From the NCBI RefSeq assembly GCF_003626535.1, contig NZ_RBAL01000029.1, forward strand, positions 1-58,121: a stretch of DNA of 58,121 nucleotides, given 5' to 3'. Each line of letters opens with the position of its first letter. Within the stretch, counting starts at the first letter, position 1. Made by a program: the position numbers and the translations under genes. This DNA is from Streptomyces hoynatensis. GTDB taxonomy: Bacteria > Actinomycetota > Actinomycetes > Streptomycetales > Streptomycetaceae. This document shows, in pieces, positions 33,003 to 40,757 of this stretch. The notes below the pieces were generated by a model. It did no database searches and was not told the origin of the DNA. It worked only from the letters and a program-made list of their open reading frames with translations.

Positions 33003-33473
33003 ATGGACATCTCCACGGAAACGCCACGGGGCCGGCGGGCGGAGGCGGGCGCCGCCGCCCCCGTGCGCTTCGACACCAAGATCGCCGTCCTGCTCCGGGA
33101 GGACCTGCCCGGCTGGCAGCGGCTGAACGTCACCGCCTTCCTCGTCAGCGGCCTGGGCACGACGCGCCCCGAGGTGATCGGGGAGCCGTACGCCGATGCC
33201 GACGGCACGGCGTACCTGCCGATGTTCCGGCAGCCGGTGCTGGTCTTCCAGGGGACGGCGGAGACGCTGGGCCTCGCCCACAGCAGGGCGCTCGGGCGCG
33301 GGCTGCCGATGTCGGTCTTCACCTCGGAGCTCTTCGGCACCGGCAACGACCGCGACAACCGGGCCGCGGTGCGGGCGCGCCCGGCCGCGGAACTCGACCT
33401 GGTGGGGCTGGCGGTGTACGGGCCGCGCAACGCCGTCGACCGGACGCTGAAGGGCGCCCGCATGCACCCCTGA
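33003..33473 (+). CDS. DUF2000-family protein
   Basis: 156 aa. RFDTKIAVLLREDLPGWQRLNVTAFLVSGL, followed by YLPMFRQPVLVFQGTAETL and LDLVGLAVYGPRNAVDRTLKGARMHP, matches the DUF2000 pattern. These small proteins share a fold with peptidyl-tRNA hydrolase II-like domains, but their function is unknown. Its expression is probably controlled by the divergent AraC regulator. The ATG lies only 50 bp from the regulator start, so the two promoters overlap. Confidence 0.88.
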   Translation: MDISTETPRGRRAEAGAAAPVRFDTKIAVLLREDLPGWQRLNVTAFLVSGLGTTRPEVIGEPYADADGTAYLPMFRQPVLVFQGTAETLGLAHSRALGRGLPMSVFTSELFGTGNDRDNRAAVRARPAAELDLVGLAVYGPRNAVDRTLKGARMHP

Positions 33474-33575
33474 GGCGCCGCCCGCGCACGACGGCCCCCG
33501 GCGTCCGCGCCCGGGCCGCCCCGCGCGCGCTCGGGGACGCGGCCAGGGGCGGCCGCCGCTGCGCGCGGCCCCGGG

Positions 33576-33593
33576 GGCCCGGGTCACCGGGCC
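33576..33593. terminator. Hairpin between convergent DUF2000 and DoxX genes
   Basis: The arms GGCCCGG (33576-33582) and CCGGGCC (33587-33593) surround a GTCA loop just before the DoxX stop codon. Confidence 0.55.
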
Positions 33594-33605
33594 GGGCGGC
33601 CGCCC

Positions 33606-33953
33606 TCAGGCGGCAAGGGCGAGGGCCAGGGAGGCGGCGGCGGGCGCCAGGTAGACCAGCGGGTAGGGCACGTGCGCGTACCTGCGGGCCCGCAGCACGG
33701 TGAGCACGGCCCCGATGAAGTACAGGATCAGGCCGATCGCGGCCAGCAGGCCGACCACCGGCACGACGAGCCCGGCGAGCAGGCCCACCGCGCCCGCGGC
33801 CTTGGCCGTGCCGAGCCAGGGGCACCACGAGCGGGGAACGCGGTACTCCTCCAGCGCGCCGACCACCCAGGCGGCGCCCAGGAACACGGAGACCGCCGAG
33901 AAACCCGCCATGGCGGCTCCCAGCAGGGTGACGACGACGTAGGCAGTGGACAT
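33606..33953 (-). CDS. DoxX-family membrane protein
   Basis: 115 aa with four hydrophobic spans (AYVVVTLLGAAMAGFSAVSVFLG, LGTAKAAGAVGLLAGLVVPVVGLLAAIGLILYFIGAVLTVLRAR, VYLAPAAASLALALAA). The central LGTAKAAGAVGLLAG is the DoxX-like signature. ATG 33953 has GGAG upstream. A TGTCACA motif with a partial -10 match lies about 100 bp upstream on the coding strand, hinting at control by an ECF41-type sigma factor such as the one at 17848. Confidence 0.87.
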   Translation of the reverse strand: MSTAYVVVTLLGAAMAGFSAVSVFLGAAWVVGALEEYRVPRSWCPWLGTAKAAGAVGLLAGLVVPVVGLLAAIGLILYFIGAVLTVLRARRYAHVPYPLVYLAPAAASLALALAA

Positions 33954-34028
33954 GGCCACGACTCCTTCTCGGTTCGGATGCGCCGGCGGGCTCCTGCCCC
34001 GCCGGGCCGCTTGCTCCTTCGCCGATCC

Positions 34029-34055
34029 GAACCCCGGGAAGGCGGAAGTGTGACA
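34029..34055 (-). promoter_or_regulatory. Possible ECF41-type promoter of the DoxX gene
   Basis: On the minus strand TGTCACA (34055-34049) is followed after 16 nt by GTTC (34032-34029), compared with the consensus CGTC. The -35 is perfect and the -10 is partial. Confidence 0.4.
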
Positions 34056-34140
34056 GCGGAACGGAAGCTTTTTCCCGCCCCCGCCCCCGCGCCCCGCCCT
34101 CGCCCCCGCCCCCGCCGCGCGCCGCGGAAGGGGACGGCCG

Positions 34141-35043
34141 TCAGCCGAGCAGGCAGTCGTTCCAGACCCGGTCGTCGACGTTTCCCCCGGAGACCACGCA
34201 CAGCGCCACCCGCCGCGGATCGGGCGCCTGCAGCGCGGCGGCGAAGGCGGCCGCCCCCGCCCCCTCCGCCCGGATGCCCGCCTCGCTCCACAGCGTGCGC
34301 ATCGCCCGGTGCAGCGCCCGGTCGTCGACGGTGCGGACCTCGAGGCCGTAGGCCAGGCACGCCTCGAAGGGCCGCGCACCGATCCGCCGGACCAGCAGCC
34401 CCTCCGGCATGCCGCGGGCCTCGTCGAGGCGGACCCGCCGCCCGGCCTCAAGGGACAGCTTCATCGCCGGGGCGGCCCGGTACTCCACCCCCACGAGGCG
34501 CGTGGGCCCCTCCCCCCACTCCGCGATCCCCGCGGTCACCAGGCCCCCGCCGCCCACCGGCACGAAGGCCACGTCCGGCGGGCCGGTCTCCTCCCCCACC
34601 TCGCGGTAGAGGCTGCGATGTCCCTCGATGATCCCCGGATCGTCGAAGCTGTGGACGAAGACCGCGGCGCGCTCCGCCGCGTACGCGCGGGCCACGGCCT
34701 CGCAGTCGTCGTAGCTCCCCTGCACCAGGCTCACCTCGGCGCCGGCCCCGGCGATCCTGCGCCGCTTGGCCAGCGGGGCGGTGCGCGGCACGAAGACCCG
34801 CACCGGCAGCCCGCGCTCCGCGGCGGCGCAGGCCAGCCCGGCCGCGTGGTTCCCGGTGGAGGCCGTCACCACCTCGGCGCCCGCCGGCAGCCCCGCCACC
34901 CGGTGGGCGTTGCCCCGGTACTTGAACGCGCCCGATATCTGCCGGGTCTCGTCCTTGACCCACACGGCCCGCCAGCCGTGCGGCCCGACCTCGACGACCC
35001 GGGTGTGAACCGGCTGGAGCCGCCCCCTCTCCGCTACAGACAT
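34141..35043 (-). CDS. PLP-dependent fold-type II enzyme (threonine/serine dehydratase or racemase-like)
   Basis: 300 aa. The Schiff-base Lys is Lys41 in ISGAFKYRGN; the phosphate-binding loops TASTGNHAAGLA and PVGGGGLVTAG are present. This pattern covers threonine/serine dehydratases, serine racemases and diaminopropionate-type enzymes; no ACT regulatory domain follows, so it is not a classic biosynthetic IlvA. ATG 35043 has GAGGAG upstream. It lies 89 nt downstream of a Ddl-like ligase gene on the same strand, suggesting it may supply an unusual amino acid to that ligase. Confidence 0.86.
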   Translation of the reverse strand: MSVAERGRLQPVHTRVVEVGPHGWRAVWVKDETRQISGAFKYRGNAHRVAGLPAGAEVVTASTGNHAAGLACAAAERGLPVRVFVPRTAPLAKRRRIAGAGAEVSLVQGSYDDCEAVARAYAAERAAVFVHSFDDPGIIEGHRSLYREVGEETGPPDVAFVPVGGGGLVTAGIAEWGEGPTRLVGVEYRAAPAMKLSLEAGRRVRLDEARGMPEGLLVRRIGARPFEACLAYGLEVRTVDDRALHRAMRTLWSEAGIRAEGAGAAAFAAALQAPDPRRVALCVVSGGNVDDRVWNDCLLG

Positions 35044-35132
35044 GGCAGCTCTCCTCGCTGTCCGCCGCCTCGCCCGCCGAGGCGCGCCTCGCCGGCCGCC
35101 CCCCGGCCGGCCAGCGACCGGCCGGCGACTGC

Positions 35133-36185
35133 CTAGTGACTGATGTCGTACGCCAGGACCTTGTCCCTGGCCGGCCGGCTCCCGCATTCGGAGACGGCCG
35201 ACAACACGAGATCCGCGATACTTCTTCCGGTTTCCGCGAGCATCATCGGAAAGATGCTGCCGGACATCAGGCCCGGCAGGGTATTGGCCTCCAGAAACCA
35301 GATGCCGTCGCCTTCGACGATGTAGTCGAAACGCGCGAACGTCGCCATTTCTGTCGCCTCGAAAAGGGACTGCGAAAACGCGCGCATTTTCCTCGTCGCC
35401 GCGTTCTCCGGGGACAGCAGAATTTTCGCCCGGCCCTTGGTGTGCTTCTCCGCGTGACCGAAGAATCCCGAGGAGACGATCTCCGCGACCGGCAGGTCGA
35501 CGAACTTCCCGTGTTCCTTGTACACGCCGCAGGAGAACTCGCGGCCGTCGATGAATTCCTGGACCAGCGCCTGGTCGTCGTAGGGAAAGACCTCGCGCAC
35601 CGCAGCGGCCAGGGCGGAGGGGGACGGCTCGGGCAGGCAGGTGGTCAGCAGGGAGGCGCCCATGCGGTTGGGCTTGACCACCAGCGGTCCGGGTCCGAGC
35701 CGGCGAAGGACCTGCCCGGCGTCGAAGGAACCCGGCCGCACCAGGAGCGAACGCGGCACCCGCAGGCCGGGGAGCAGCGCGGCGGCCAGCACCGCCTGGA
35801 GGTGCTTGTCCATGGCCAGGGCGGAGGCGAGCACGGGCCCGAAGTTGCCCGTGATGCCGCAGACTTCGGCCAGTCCCTGCCAGCCTCCGTCCTCGCCCTC
35901 GTTTCCGTGCAGGAGCGAGAAGACGAAGGAGTCCGCCGCCCGAAGCCGCTCCAGGGCCGCGCCGGGGCCGAGGGTCTGGCCGCCCAGCAGCACTTCCTCG
36001 CGCTCCGGCCACGGCGCTCGCTCGAACAGGTGAAACGCCCCGGCCCTGTCGACGTAGCACACGGCGCCGACCTCGATGCGGTCCGGCTCGGCGAGCAGCC
36101 GGCTCAGCACGTGCCGGTAGCCGTGCAGGGATGCGTCGTGCTCGGTACTGCGACCGCCCACCAAAAGAGTGATACGTTCCGCCAT
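35133..36185 (-). CDS. D-alanine-D-alanine-ligase-like ATP-grasp enzyme
   Basis: 350 aa. Ddl-type landmarks: GGRSTEHDASLHG (start), LHGNEGEDGGW, LAMDKHLQAVLA, LVVKPNRMGAS, VQEFIDGREFSCGVY, AEKHTKGRAKILLSPE, ARFDYIVEGDGIWFLEANTLPGLM. All ATP- and Mg-binding elements appear intact. Codon use is less GC-biased than in most neighbours (several ATT, TTT, AAA and GAA codons), suggesting transfer. Its context (PLP enzyme, no murein genes) argues for a secondary peptide ligase or resistance role and not the housekeeping Ddl. ATG 36185 has GAGGTG upstream. Confidence 0.88.
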   Translation of the reverse strand: MAERITLLVGGRSTEHDASLHGYRHVLSRLLAEPDRIEVGAVCYVDRAGAFHLFERAPWPEREEVLLGGQTLGPGAALERLRAADSFVFSLLHGNEGEDGGWQGLAEVCGITGNFGPVLASALAMDKHLQAVLAAALLPGLRVPRSLLVRPGSFDAGQVLRRLGPGPLVVKPNRMGASLLTTCLPEPSPSALAAAVREVFPYDDQALVQEFIDGREFSCGVYKEHGKFVDLPVAEIVSSGFFGHAEKHTKGRAKILLSPENAATRKMRAFSQSLFEATEMATFARFDYIVEGDGIWFLEANTLPGLMSGSIFPMMLAETGRSIADLVLSAVSECGSRPARDKVLAYDISH

Positions 36186-36539
36186 GCAACACCTCTGACA
36201 GTCGGCCGGCGAGCAAGCCCGGCAGGGGCGCTTTCGCCATCAAGCGGCCGCGGCGGCCCTATTTTTCCGTCGCTCCGCTCTCCGACCGGAGCGGGAGCGC
36301 GCCCGATGTCACATCGGCCACCGGAAAAGGCCGGTGAATTGCCGCACGGTTCGGGATTTCCCGACCCTGCGCCCTGCCGTACGACATTCGGCGAGCATCT
36401 TCACTTGCCAAAAATCCACGGTACCCGACCGGAGCAAAACCGCAACTCGGGTGCGCCCACGGCCGATCGCGCTCGCGTGAATTCCCGCGCCCGCGGCGGG
36501 GCGCCATTTCCCCCGGCTTTCCCCTGCGTTCCGCCGGGC
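36186..36539. other. AT-enriched intergenic region upstream of the ligase gene
   Basis: No supported gene. It holds the ligase promoter region, two adjacent inverted repeats at 36303-36336 and the 3' flank of the STAND NTPase gene. Base composition is clearly less GC-rich than the window average, continuous with the ligase gene. Confidence 0.7.
36303..36336. promoter_or_regulatory. Two adjacent inverted repeats upstream of the Ddl-like gene
   Basis: CCGATGT-C-ACATCGG (36303-36317) is a perfect 15-bp palindrome. CACCGG-AAAAGG-CCGGTG (36319-36336) follows directly. The first looks like an operator, the second like a small hairpin. They lie 118-151 bp upstream of the ligase start. Confidence 0.5.
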
Positions 36540-38912
36540 TCACTCGCCGCTCAGCCGGGCGTCGAGCCGGGCCAGGGCGGTCCGGTTGCCGAGGTCCCGA
36601 TGCAGGTCGCGGGCGACGCGCAGCCAGGCGGCCGCGCCCTCGGCGTCCCCCGCGCGGCGGGCGCAGGCGGCGCGCAGCTCCGCCGCGTCCGCCCGTTGCA
36701 GGTCGGCGCCCTCCGCGGCCAGGACGGCGAGGGCCAGGTCGAGTTCGGCCGCGGCGGCGGCCGGGTCGCCCGCCGCGAGCAGCACCTCGCCGAGGCTCAT
36801 GCCCACCCGGGCCTCGTTGTACCGGTCGGGCTGGTCGAGCGCGGCGAACCTGGCCCTGGCCTCGCGCAGCCGGCCGAGCGCCTCGGCCCCGCGGTCCTGG
36901 CCGGCGAGCGCGCGCCCGGCGTGGTGGGTCAGGATGGCCAGCGCGCGGGGCGCGTCGGCCGCGCCGTCCTCGCCCGGCCGGATCCCGCGCAGCGTCTCCG
37001 CAGCCCGTTCGAACAGCTCCTGGGCCTCCGCGTGGCGCCACTGGCGCAGCCGCAGCAGCCCCAGGACCTCGAGCGCGGTCGCCAGACCCCGCGGGTGCCG
37101 GGCGCGTTCCTCGGCCGCGGCGGCGCTTTGCAACTCGGCGTCCGCCTCGGCGAATTGACCGAGACCCATGAGGGCGAAGGCCAGCTGGACCCGCATCCGC
37201 CCCTCGGCCCTCGGGTCGCCGAACTCGGCCGCCCGCCTGGCGGCGGCCGCGGCCCCGCGCCGGTGGGTGGCGGCCCACTGCTCGTGGAAGCCCAGCCGCA
37301 GGTGCAGCGCCCACATCGCCTCGCACAGCTGCCAGGCGAGGTCGTCGAAGCCGTGGTCGTCCGCGGCGGCCACGGCCTCGGCGAGGTTGTCCCGCTCGCG
37401 GCGCAGCCAGTCCAGGGCGGCCCTGGCCCGCTCGGGCCCGGCGTCCGCGGGGCGGGTGAGCCCCGCGAAGGCCGGCCCCAGGCGCCAGCGGCCCGGGATG
37501 ACGAGGAAGTCGGCGGCGGCCGCCTCGCGCAGGAACCACCCGATCATGCGCGCCACCGCGCGCGCCGCCTCACGCGGGCTCTCGTCCCGCCTGGCGCGCC
37601 CCAGCGCGTGCCGGCGGACGACGTCGTGGAAGCGGTAGCGCTCCTCGGCGACCTCCTCGACCAGGTGGGCCGCCGCGAGCTCTTCGAGCAGGGCGCGGGC
37701 CTCCTCCTCCGGGACCTCGGCCGCCGCGGCGGCGGCCCCCACCGGGATGGCCGGCCAGGGGCGCAGGGCGAGACGCCGGTACAACCGGGCGGCGGCCTCG
37801 CCGAGTTCGGCGTAGGAGGCGTCGGCGGCCAGCAGTGCCGGGTCCGGCTGCCCGCTCCCGGGCTCCCGGCCGGCCTCGGGCGGGGCGGCGAGTTCGCCCG
37901 CGACCCGCTCCCAGGTGAGGTGCTCGCGTTCGGCCAGGCGGGCCCCGGTGGCGCACAGCGCCAGCGGCAGGCCGCCGCAGCGCCCGGCGACCAGCTCCGC
38001 GAAGGGCCGTTCCCGCTCGACGCGCCGCTCCCCGGCGAGCCTGCCGAGCAGCCGCAGCGAGTCGTCCGCCGACAGGGCTTCGAGGCGCAGCGGGCGGGCG
38101 CCGAAGTCCCGCAGCAGCTCGGGCATCCGGTGCCGGCTCGTGACGAGGACGAGCGAGCCGGGCGAGGCGGGCAGCAGCGGCGCGACCTGCGCGGCGGAGT
38201 GCGCGTTGTCGAGCAGCACGAGCACGCGCCGGTCGGCCAGGCAGTCGCGGTAGAGGTCCTGCTGGCGCTGCCCGTCGGCGGGCACCTCGGCCTGCGGCAC
38301 GCCCAGGCCGTGCAGGAAGCGGACGTGCACCTCGGAGGGGGAGAGCGCGGTGGCGGCCGAGGCGCCGCGCAGGTCGGCGTAGAGCTGCCCGTCGGGGTAC
38401 TCGCCGGCCAGGGCCCGCGCGGCCTGGACGGCGGTGGCGGTCTTGCCGATGCCGCCGGGCCCGAGCAGCACGATCACGGGCGTGGCGGCGCCCTCGTCCC
38501 GGGGCGCCCGGGCGATGCCGGCGATCTCCGCGAGCACCCGCTCCCGGTCGGTGAACAGCGTGGTGCCCGGCGGCAGCAGCAGCGGCCGGGCGAGCGGGCG
38601 GCGCGCCCCGCCCCTGACCCCGGCCTCGAAAAAGGACGCCTCGCGCACCAGCTCGCCCAGGTCGCGGGCGAACTCCGGGTCGCGTTCCGCCTCGGCCAGC
38701 AGCCGCCTGGCCAGCTCCCGCCGCTCCTCGGGGGATTCGGGCAGCGGGGGCGCCGAGCCCCCGGGCTCGCCGCCGCGGCGCCACAGCCGCCGCACCAGTC
38801 CCGCCAGCGCCTCCGAGATGCGGCGGCCCGCCTCCCCCGTGGCCTGCGACATCAGGTCGGACGTGACCGACTCGACGGCGGACAGCACCCCCGTGGCCGA
38901 CAGCAGTTCCAT
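36540..38912 (-). CDS. STAND-type NTPase (NB-ARC) with C-terminal helical/TPR repeats
   Basis: 790 aa. Residues 1-115 form an Ala/Leu/Glu-rich helical domain that I cannot assign. The NB-ARC NTPase follows: Walker A GPGGIGKT (151-158), Walker B RRVLVLLDNAH, sensor LVLVTSRHR, and GLPLALCATGARLAE. A winged helix (RYRFHDVVRRHALGRAR) and a TPR-like array (about 520-785) complete a signal-switch layout, as in AfsR-like regulators without the SARP domain or in immune-type STAND proteins. No separate effector domain is recognisable. ATG 38912 has GGGAGGG upstream. Confidence 0.85.
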   Translation of the reverse strand: MELLSATGVLSAVESVTSDLMSQATGEAGRRISEALAGLVRRLWRRGGEPGGSAPPLPESPEERRELARRLLAEAERDPEFARDLGELVREASFFEAGVRGGARRPLARPLLLPPGTTLFTDRERVLAEIAGIARAPRDEGAATPVIVLLGPGGIGKTATAVQAARALAGEYPDGQLYADLRGASAATALSPSEVHVRFLHGLGVPQAEVPADGQRQQDLYRDCLADRRVLVLLDNAHSAAQVAPLLPASPGSLVLVTSRHRMPELLRDFGARPLRLEALSADDSLRLLGRLAGERRVERERPFAELVAGRCGGLPLALCATGARLAEREHLTWERVAGELAAPPEAGREPGSGQPDPALLAADASYAELGEAAARLYRRLALRPWPAIPVGAAAAAAEVPEEEARALLEELAAAHLVEEVAEERYRFHDVVRRHALGRARRDESPREAARAVARMIGWFLREAAAADFLVIPGRWRLGPAFAGLTRPADAGPERARAALDWLRRERDNLAEAVAAADDHGFDDLAWQLCEAMWALHLRLGFHEQWAATHRRGAAAAARRAAEFGDPRAEGRMRVQLAFALMGLGQFAEADAELQSAAAAEERARHPRGLATALEVLGLLRLRQWRHAEAQELFERAAETLRGIRPGEDGAADAPRALAILTHHAGRALAGQDRGAEALGRLREARARFAALDQPDRYNEARVGMSLGEVLLAAGDPAAAAAELDLALAVLAAEGADLQRADAAELRAACARRAGDAEGAAAWLRVARDLHRDLGNRTALARLDARLSGE

Positions 38913-38977
38913 GCGCCCCTCCCCCACACGGCGTCACCCGAGACCACCCCACGGTATCGGGTGCGGGCCGGGGGCAC

Positions 38978-39421
38978 TCAGGGTGCGGGGCGGGAGGCGA
39001 TGCGCATGCCGGGGCGGCGGCGGTGGACGGTCAGGTAGGTCAGGCCCTCGGCGCCGGCCGCGATGGCGCGCTCCGAGCCGTGCGGCAGCCAGCACAGGGC
39101 GCCCTCGGCCAGCGGCCGGCCCCCGTCGCCGCCCTCGGCGTGCTCGGCGTCCTGTTCCGCCCCTCCTTCCGGCCCGTGCCCGGCCGCGCCCTCCTCTCGT
39201 GGGGCGTGGAGGGTGCCCCGGCCCCCGAGGACGAGCACCAGGACGTCGAGGTCGGGTTCGACGTGGCGCTCGACCCGCTGATGGGCGGGCAGGTGGACCA
39301 GGTTGGCGTCGAGTTGGCGGCCCGGCTCGGCGAGCTTCCAGAGGGCGCCGATGCGGTCGGGGGCGGTCTCGGCCAGGCCGCGCAGATCGGCCAGCAGGCG
39401 CGCGGTGGGAGTCGGTGGCAC
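38978..39421 (-). CDS. Small cupin-domain protein
   Basis: 147 aa from GTG 39421, with AGAGGGG about 10 nt upstream. The middle (LDANLVHLPAHQRVERHVEPDLDVLVLVLGGRGTL) and end (ALCWLPHGSERAIAAGAEGLTYLTVHRR) are the two cupin motifs; His in RHVEPDLD and HGSERA may bind a metal. An acidic His-containing insertion (GHGPEGGAEQDAEHAEGGDGG) separates them. Divergent from the cysteine-bearing regulator across 89 bp, with a palindrome in between, so it is probably in that regulon. Confidence 0.8.
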   Translation of the reverse strand: MPPTPTARLLADLRGLAETAPDRIGALWKLAEPGRQLDANLVHLPAHQRVERHVEPDLDVLVLVLGGRGTLHAPREEGAAGHGPEGGAEQDAEHAEGGDGGRPLAEGALCWLPHGSERAIAAGAEGLTYLTVHRRRPGMRIASRPAP

Positions 39422-39463
39422 GGCGGAAGGCCCCTCTCGTTCTTGCCGGGGGCAAGGATTATT

Positions 39464-39476
39464 ACATGTACCATGT
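39464..39476. promoter_or_regulatory. Inverted repeat ACATG-TAC-CATGT between cupin and regulator genes
   Basis: A perfect 5-3-5 palindrome inside an AT-rich patch (39455-39485) in an otherwise GC-rich region. The location suits an operator shared by the divergent cupin gene and the regulator/membrane-protein operon. Confidence 0.6.
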
Positions 39477-39510
39477 GGAAAAACTTCCCCCTCGCCGGCT
39501 GAGGAGTCAC

Positions 39511-40263
39511 GTGGCCCAGGAGTCCAGCGCGTCCGGGCGCCCCTCGGCACGGCGCCTGGCGGTGCTCGACGCGCTGCGCGGCGCCGCCGCGCCCCTGGGC
39601 GTGCCCGAGCTCGCCGCGCGGGTGGGCGCGCACCAGAACACGGTCCGCTTCCACCTGAGCGCGCTGGTGGCCGACGGGCTGGCCGAGCCCAGGACGACGG
39701 CGCCCTCGGGTCCCGGAAGGCCGCGCACGGTCTACGCGGCCACGCCGGGGGTGGACCGCGGCGCCGGGCGGGACTACGGCCTGCTGGCCCGCATCCTGCT
39801 GGGCTCGCTCGCCGCAGGCGGCCCGGAGGCGGGCGCGGCGGCCACCGAGGCGGGCCGCGCCTGGGGGCGGGAGCTGGCGGGGGCGCCGGCGCCGCGGCCC
39901 ACGGCCGAGGAGGCCGCCCGGCGGCTCACGGCGCTGCTGGCCCGGCTCGGCTTCGCGCCCGAGGCGGTGGGCGCCTCGCGCATCCGGCTGCGGCACTGCC
40001 CCTTCCGCGAGCTGGCCGAGGAGTACGCCCGGGTGGTCTGCCCCCTGCACCTGGGCCTGATCCAGGGCGCGCTGGCCGGGCTCGGCGCACCGCTGGCGGC
40101 CACCCGCCTCGAGCCCTTCGCCGAGCCGCACGCCTGCCTGGCCCACCTCGCGCCCGCCCCTCCCCCGCCCGCGGCGGAACCGGGCCGGGACCCCGGCCGC
40201 CCGGCCGGCGGCGGCACCGCAGGCCCGCCCGCATCCGGCACGAGAAAGGCACCCCCTCGATGA
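39511..40263 (+). CDS. COG2345-type winged-helix regulator with three cysteines (SufR-like)
   Basis: 250 aa. The winged HTH is at about 14-70 (RRLAVLDALRGAAAPLGVPELAARVGAHQNTVRFHLSALVADGLAE). The C-terminal domain carries Cys163 (RHCPFRELAEEY), Cys177 (VVCPLHLGLIQGAL) and Cys209 (EPHACLAHL), reminiscent of SufR/COG2345 proteins that hold an iron-sulfur cluster, although spacing differs from SufR. GTG 39511 has GAGGAG 4 nt upstream. Its stop overlaps the ATG of the membrane protein gene (ATGA). Likely redox-, iron- or NO-responsive (inference). Confidence 0.82.
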   Translation: MAQESSASGRPSARRLAVLDALRGAAAPLGVPELAARVGAHQNTVRFHLSALVADGLAEPRTTAPSGPGRPRTVYAATPGVDRGAGRDYGLLARILLGSLAAGGPEAGAAATEAGRAWGRELAGAPAPRPTAEEAARRLTALLARLGFAPEAVGASRIRLRHCPFRELAEEYARVVCPLHLGLIQGALAGLGAPLAATRLEPFAEPHACLAHLAPAPPPPAAEPGRDPGRPAGGGTAGPPASGTRKAPPR

Positions 40264-40694
40264 ACACCGCGTCAGCCGCCGTGGCCGCCGCCCTGGCCTT
40301 CGTCTGGCTGGGCATGGTCCTCGGCATCTCGTTCCTCGAAACGCCGCTGAAGTTCCGCGCCCCCGGCGTGACGCTGCCGCTCGGCCTCGGCATCGGGCGC
40401 GTCGTCTTCCGGGCGCTCAACGCCGTGGAGTCCGTGCTCGCCGTCGTCCTGGTCGTGGTGGTGGCCACGGCGGGGCCAGGCGTCTGGGCCGTGGTGCCGA
40501 CCGCCCTGGCGGCCGTGCTGCTCGCCGGGCAGCTGGCCGTGGTGCGCCCACGGCTGAACCGCCGCTCGGACCTGGTGCTCTCGGGGGCCGAGCCGGGGCG
40601 GCAGCGCTCGCGCGCGCACCTGTACTACGTCGCGCTGGAACTGGCGAAGGTGGGCGCCCTGACGGCGCTGGGCTGCGTGGCGCTCGCCCAGTGA
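40260..40694 (+). CDS. Four-span membrane protein coupled to the regulator gene
   Basis: 144 aa, four hydrophobic segments (AAVAAALAFVWLGMVLGISFLE, ALNAVESVLAVVLVVVVATAGPGVWAVVPTALAAVLLAGQLAVV, YVALELAKVGALTALGCVALAQ). I do not recognise a named family; it resembles small uncharacterised streptomycete membrane proteins. Its ATG overlaps the regulator stop codon by 4 nt, so the two are translated together and probably function in the same response. Confidence 0.8.
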   Translation: MNTASAAVAAALAFVWLGMVLGISFLETPLKFRAPGVTLPLGLGIGRVVFRALNAVESVLAVVLVVVVATAGPGVWAVVPTALAAVLLAGQLAVVRPRLNRRSDLVLSGAEPGRQRSRAHLYYVALELAKVGALTALGCVALAQ

Positions 40695-40757
40695 GCCGCC
40701 CGGCCGGCGCGCCCCCGCCGGTGCCGTGCGGCCGTGGCCGGTACGGTCGCGTCCCGG

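Noticed and set aside
36307..36313. A third TGTCACA as ECF41 promoter before the STAND gene/ligase
   Set aside because: No CGTC follows at 16 nt on either strand; the motif is part of a perfect palindrome.
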